This document shows positions 6,719 through 9,795 of a stretch of DNA of 9,795 nucleotides, one piece after another. Within the stretch, counting starts at the first letter, position 1. Each line of letters starts with the position of its first letter. Source of the DNA: Nitrosomonas sp. (GTDB lineage Bacteria > Pseudomonadota > Gammaproteobacteria > Burkholderiales > Nitrosomonadaceae); NCBI GenBank assembly GCA_021774205.1, contig JAJFJI010000019.1:1-9795 (forward strand), in the 5' to 3' direction. The translations under genes and the position numbers were made by a program. The notes beneath the pieces were generated by a model. That model saw only the letters and a list, made by a program, of their open reading frames with translations. It was not told where the DNA came from and searched no databases.

Positions 6719-7930
6719 TTAGTTGGGGTTACTGAGTGGTGTAATTTTTAATGCCCCATCAAAGGAATTCAACAAATTAACTGTCGGTTGAATTTGTCCA
6801 ATAATTTGATTCCAGCGAATACCCGGTGCCCGATCAACAAAAACCACATCACGCGGCTGCATTGGGAAACGGTCTGCTAATATAAATGCATCGGGGGACT
6901 TCGCATTGAGATGAAATATTTCTGATTTTCCTAGGGCACTTCTAAAAACAAAGACTCTGGCCGCATCGGCAGTTAACTGGTCAATTCCACCCCCGTCACT
7001 CAATGCTTCGGTCAACGTCATGCGCGCTTTATTCATAATAAGGCTTCGCGGTCTGACACCAAAGCCGCGGCCCAACGTAGTTTCTCCTAGCACAAAAACT
7101 TTATTCAACTGATTATCTGGTACGTTCAGAACGTCACCGTGTTGAAGTAACACGTTTTGACTCGTATCACCGCCCTCATAAAGACTTAATAAATTAATAC
7201 TATAAGTTTTATCGTCTCTCGTTAAAGTAATATTACGTAGATCTGCTATGGGAGTTACTCCACCTGCTCTGTTGATTGCTTCCAATACAGTTAGGGGAAT
7301 ATCTTGAACCAGCTGGATGCCAGGCTGAGTCACTTCACCAACGATATAAGCTCGTTGGCTACGATACGAAGCTACACGCACGTCTAGCTGGACTTCTTCA
7401 ATAAATTTTGAAAGTTTTCGGATTAATTCATCACGGATTTCCTCAACCGTTCTTCCTGCAGCATGAACAACACCCGCGAAAGGGTAAAAAAATGTACCGT
7501 CTTCACCGACAACATTGCCTGCTGATTCCGCCGTACGAAATTCGCCTGCAGGGATAGTCAACTCGGGATGCCCCCAGACGGTTATGGTGAGAATATCTCT
7601 GGGTCCGACACGATATTGACTGAAGGGTTCTTTGGTCGGCACACCTTTGATTGTTTTGGAGCCAATACGATAGTCGAAATAGTGATTAGCAACATTGTCT
7701 GGGCCCAAGCTACGATTATTAAAATCTTTTTCTAAATCTACAATTAACTGGGCATCAATGGTTTTAATATTGAGCTTTTTTAAAATCGTTTCATTATTTT
7801 CTGTAACTGGCATTTCCGAGCTTGATTGAGTGGAGAAATGCCTCAAATGTTGACCGGGTATTACCGTACAAGCTGCTAGTTGGCTTAGTGCTACCAGAAT
7901 AATCAGGATAGTAAGAATTTTAATTTGCAT
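6719..7930 (-). CDS. wza: Outer-membrane polysaccharide export lipoprotein (Wza type)
   Basis: Forms the outer-membrane channel through which the polymer leaves, in contact with Wzc. The start chosen is ATG at 7928-7930, giving 403 residues, because it puts a lipoprotein signal right at the N-terminus: basic MQIK, a hydrophobic core, and a lipobox ending in L-A-A-C with the lipidated Cys at 21. An in-frame TTG at 7991-7993 would add 21 residues ahead of the signal and is unlikely. The polysaccharide export domain begins at YRVGPRDILTITVWG (106-120). SLBB-type segments follow, including AYIVGEVTQPG (194-204) and VFVLGE further on. It is close to E. coli Wza in layout (379 residues). It follows the phosphatase gene by 79 bases, with a possible internal promoter. 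The ribosome site is weak. Confidence 0.93.
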   Translation of the reverse strand: MQIKILTILIILVALSQLAACTVIPGQHLRHFSTQSSSEMPVTENNETILKKLNIKTIDAQLIVDLEKDFNNRSLGPDNVANHYFDYRIGSKTIKGVPTKEPFSQYRVGPRDILTITVWGHPELTIPAGEFRTAESAGNVVGEDGTFFYPFAGVVHAAGRTVEEIRDELIRKLSKFIEEVQLDVRVASYRSQRAYIVGEVTQPGIQLVQDIPLTVLEAINRAGGVTPIADLRNITLTRDDKTYSINLLSLYEGGDTSQNVLLQHGDVLNVPDNQLNKVFVLGETTLGRGFGVRPRSLIMNKARMTLTEALSDGGGIDQLTADAARVFVFRSALGKSEIFHLNAKSPDAFILADRFPMQPRDVVFVDRAPGIRWNQIIGQIQPTVNLLNSFDGALKITPLSNPN

Positions 7931-7951
7931 GGTTTTGTTTCTAAGATAGCT

Positions 7952-7980
7952 TTTATGTAATAAACTCAGCCGAAAGTCAA
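7952..7980 (-). promoter_or_regulatory. Candidate promoter in front of wza
   Basis: On the minus strand TTGACT (7975-7980) is separated by 17 bases from CATAAA (7952-7957). The -35 matches the sigma-70 consensus in five of six bases, the -10 in four. Transcription would begin roughly 15 bases before the chosen wza ATG. It could allow wza to be made apart from wzb; matches this loose do occur by chance in AT-rich gaps. Confidence 0.3.
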
Positions 7981-8009
7981 ATTTTGTAAACAAGGCGATA
8001 TTTCTTAAT

Positions 8010-8450
8010 TTACAGTTTTTCCATCCATTGCGTGATACCTTTCTCGATTAATACCAATGATTTCTCAAAAGCAGCGAAGTCTTTTTTATATGGATCCGCA
8101 ATATCAAATTCTTCCCATTCACCTAATCTAAAAACTTTCCCTCTTGCACTCTGTTGTTTTTCAATAATAGCATTCTTTTGGATCAACTCCATTACTAAAA
8201 TAAGATCAGTTTTACTTATCATTTCAGTATGTATTTGACAAGCTCGGTGACCCGAAATGTCAATTCCCTTTTTCATCATCAACTGACAAGCACTGGGATC
8301 AGCTTTATGGCCTACAAGCGCTGCAAGTCCCGCAGAACTTACATTACAATCTATTTTATTAGCTTTTAAGAGTGCTTGTTTTAATAATCCTTCAGCCATC
8401 GGGCTTCTGCATATGTTACCAATGCAGACAATCAGTATATTTTTAAACAA
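8010..8450 (-). CDS. wzb: Low-molecular-weight protein tyrosine phosphatase (Wzb type), TTG start
   Basis: Cytoplasmic phosphatase expected to remove phosphate from the tyrosine tail of the Wzc kinase, letting polymer synthesis cycle. The 146 residues match the family length. The P-loop CIGNICRSP sits at 9-17, giving the C-x5-R signature with nucleophile C9 and R15. The general acid Asp is D119 in DPY (119-121). The start is TTG at 8448-8450: an in-frame TAG lies just upstream, the resulting MFKNILIVCIGN beginning aligns with known Wzb proteins (MFNNILVVCVGN in E. coli), and AGAAG precedes it as a short ribosome site. No ATG in frame would keep the catalytic Cys. It lies 77 bases after the lipocalin-like gene and 79 before wza. 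An arsenate reductase of the same fold is less likely given the neighbours. Confidence 0.94.
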   Translation of the reverse strand: MFKNILIVCIGNICRSPMAEGLLKQALLKANKIDCNVSSAGLAALVGHKADPSACQLMMKKGIDISGHRACQIHTEMISKTDLILVMELIQKNAIIEKQQSARGKVFRLGEWEEFDIADPYKKDFAAFEKSLVLIEKGITQWMEKL

Positions 8451-8527
8451 CTTTCTTCTCTATAGGAAATTTCAGCAATTATTGGTCACCGCTAATGGTA
8501 ATGAAAACCGGATCGATTCCTCAACTA

Positions 8528-9616
8528 TTAACTTTTTTTATCCATGTAATTTAATTCCATAAAACCTAGGCCTGTGTGAGAACCCTGTACTTTAACTGGG
8601 CCTTTCCAATAAATATTATAACTCGTCAATGAGGCATCAAACTCATTGTTTTTGTTGATACCTTGGATTGTGATATTTATATTCTTTTTTGGAATGTCAA
8701 TAGCCCATGAAACAGGGTATGTAATATTTGATTTGCCGCTGGTCCATTTTCCCCCAGGGACCAAAGTAAAATCAGTTTCCAAAAGTGTTTCGGCAATGCC
8801 ATTCTGACTAATACTGCCAGCATAGCGTATTGATCTATTATACTTATCACGTAATTGATAAATCATCACATCCGTACCATCATTTAATTGAAGGCCAAGC
8901 CAATTTTTTGATAATATCCCAATAGAGAAATCACCCCATTGATGATCAAACCAAGAAATACCTGTTACTTTCTCAATTGTTTCGCCGATGATTATAGTGC
9001 CAGAAATAGCCATGCGTGCACGTGTATAGTAATAACTGTCACCGGCGATGTCTAATGAAATAATGCCGTTATCACCATGAAACATGGGCGCTCGAGTACC
9101 AACCACGCTAAGATCAAAACTAAAGTCATCCGTAGATACTTTTAATCGATCATCCCCATTTCCGCCTGCCATAAACCAATCATCTTGGAAAAATTCAAAA
9201 CGATTTTCTGTGTTGATGAATGACTTGCCAACAGTCTTGCGCTGAGCGGTAAAGTACTTTCCAGTTTGATGATCATTTAGAGATACATGGCTAATCGTTT
9301 GACTCACCAAATTGTTAACCACGAACACAGTATAATAGAAGCTAAAAAAATCGCCTGATTCAGACTTTAAATGACCATTAAAATGCCACGATTCCATTTC
9401 AACCTGATGCGGACCATCATCTTCTGGTAGAGATACTGTAACACTATCAATCGCAGCTGTTTCAAACCAGTCATCTGCCGCTTCGGAATATAACACTTCA
9501 TAATAAACCCATGCAGCAATACCGCAAGCCGTTATCAGTAAGATTGAGAGAATAAAATACATTCTCGAAAAGCGGTGCTTTCTCAATTTTCGCCGGTTTT
9601 TTCTAATTTTTCGCAT
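8528..9616 (-). CDS. AttH/CrtC-family lipocalin-like protein, membrane-anchored
   Basis: The 362 residues start with a very basic segment (MRKIRKNRRKLRKHR) and one hydrophobic helix at 19-38, so the body should be periplasmic, either tethered or released. Family marks: ESWHFNGHL at 75-83 (cf. E-W-W-Y-x-G-H-L), the YTRARMAISG segment at 197-206, SWFDHQWGDF at 221-230, and a closing YWKGPVKVQG...GLGFMELNYMD near 336-359. These are the two halves of the AttH/CrtC (hydroxyneurosporene synthase-like) double lipocalin fold. Members include carotenoid hydratases, but many have no known activity, and no carotenoid genes are near. As the first gene on this strand in the locus, a role with lipid-linked or surface polymer is a guess. 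A promoter-like TATACT lies so close to the ATG that the message could be leaderless; ATG at residue 19 is the other start option. Confidence 0.8.
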   Translation of the reverse strand: MRKIRKNRRKLRKHRFSRMYFILSILLITACGIAAWVYYEVLYSEAADDWFETAAIDSVTVSLPEDDGPHQVEMESWHFNGHLKSESGDFFSFYYTVFVVNNLVSQTISHVSLNDHQTGKYFTAQRKTVGKSFINTENRFEFFQDDWFMAGGNGDDRLKVSTDDFSFDLSVVGTRAPMFHGDNGIISLDIAGDSYYYTRARMAISGTIIIGETIEKVTGISWFDHQWGDFSIGILSKNWLGLQLNDGTDVMIYQLRDKYNRSIRYAGSISQNGIAETLLETDFTLVPGGKWTSGKSNITYPVSWAIDIPKKNINITIQGINKNNEFDASLTSYNIYWKGPVKVQGSHTGLGFMELNYMDKKS

Positions 9617-9690
9617 ATCAAATAGTATAACTAGTTCTCATCCATAAACGTAACCCCATGAATTTATTTTAACAATTCAGAGGAAATGGA

Positions 9691-9718
9691 TGAAAAATCC
9701 AGCGGAAGCGGGTATAAT
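9691..9718 (+). promoter_or_regulatory. Candidate promoter for the rightmost gene
   Basis: A perfect -10 box TATAAT (9713-9718) lies 16 bases after TGAAAA (9691-9696), a poor -35. Expected transcription start is near 9725, leaving a leader of about 45 bases before the ATG at 9770. The -10 is part of the palindrome TATAATTATA (9713-9722), so it could be read on either strand, but no minus-strand -35 is evident. Confidence 0.4.
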
Positions 9719-9758
9719 TATACTAACCCATTGATTGTAAATAGAACACACAGCCACT

Positions 9759-9764
9759 GGAGGT
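9759..9764 (+). promoter_or_regulatory. Strong ribosome binding site GGAGGT
   Basis: GGAGGT ends five bases before the ATG at 9770. It is the best Shine-Dalgarno match in the window and fixes the start of the rightmost gene. Confidence 0.8.
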
Positions 9765-9769
9765 GCAAA

Positions 9770-9795
9770 ATGCGCATGAAACGCACAAGCCAAAT
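9770..9795 (+). CDS. Start of a divergent gene, product unknown (cut by window edge)
   Basis: Only eight full codons are visible, reading MRMKRTSQ. The start is supported by GGAGGT at 9759-9764 and by the TATAAT at 9713-9718. It is transcribed away from the polysaccharide locus, so it probably marks the locus boundary. The basic start is compatible with a signal peptide or a DNA-binding protein; nothing more can be said. Confidence 0.6.

Noticed and set aside
7931..7993. Upstream TTG start for wza adding 21 residues
   Set aside because: It would bury the lipoprotein signal inside the protein; the ATG at 7928-7930 puts the lipobox Cys at the normal position 21.
1..9795. CRISPR arrays, tRNA or rRNA genes
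   Set aside because: No regularly spaced repeat-spacer series and no recognisable tRNA or rRNA sequence was seen on either strand.

Overview
The window is about 42% GC by eye and is dominated by one minus-strand surface-polysaccharide locus. It suggests a Gram-negative betaproteobacterium, most likely of the Nitrosomonas/Nitrosomonadales type. The reasons are a Wza-type outer-membrane export lipoprotein, a Wzc-type tyrosine kinase, a decayed PEP-CTERM protein whose C-terminal anchor has the wording common in that group, and an IS481-family insertion sequence. The assignment is an inference and rests on no database search.

Layout from left to right. Positions 1-149 hold the 3' end of an IS481-family element on the + strand: the transposase C-terminus, its stop at 91-93, and a terminal repeat ending near 149. 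Positions 172-348 hold a short unidentified reading frame on the minus strand, possibly what is left of the next operon gene after gmd. From there to 5253 run three tightly packed minus-strand genes, transcribed right to left: wzc (754 aa), a WecA/MraY-family sugar-phosphate transferase with a long C-terminal extension, and gmd (GDP-mannose 4,6-dehydratase). The gap between the first two is 9 nt; the last two overlap by 14 nt. Positions 5432-5954 hold a PEP-CTERM-type secreted protein gene on the minus strand, broken by a frameshift and with its PEP motif eroded. Positions 5955-6718 hold no intact gene, only reading-frame fragments, a 33-bp-spaced repeat pair and a small palindrome. Positions 6719-9616 hold the first half of the locus, again on the minus strand: an AttH/CrtC lipocalin-like membrane-anchored protein, a low-molecular-weight protein tyrosine phosphatase (wzb) starting with TTG, and the outer-membrane polysaccharide export lipoprotein wza. 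At the right edge a divergent + strand gene begins at 9770, with a strong ribosome binding site and a plausible promoter.

How the genes fit together (established for the families, inferred here). The WecA-like enzyme would load the first sugar phosphate onto undecaprenyl phosphate. Gmd would make GDP-4-keto-6-deoxymannose, a precursor of GDP-fucose, GDP-rhamnose or related sugars. Wzc would control chain length and polymerisation through cycles of tyrosine phosphorylation, reversed by Wzb, and Wza would form the outer-membrane channel. No Wzx flippase, Wzy polymerase, further glycosyltransferase, GDP-sugar reductase or exosortase is visible; these would have to lie outside. The most notable points are the split of wzb-wza from wzc by about 1.5 kb of decaying DNA holding a dead PEP-CTERM gene, the lipocalin-like gene at the head of the locus, and short in-frame repeats in two of the enzymes.
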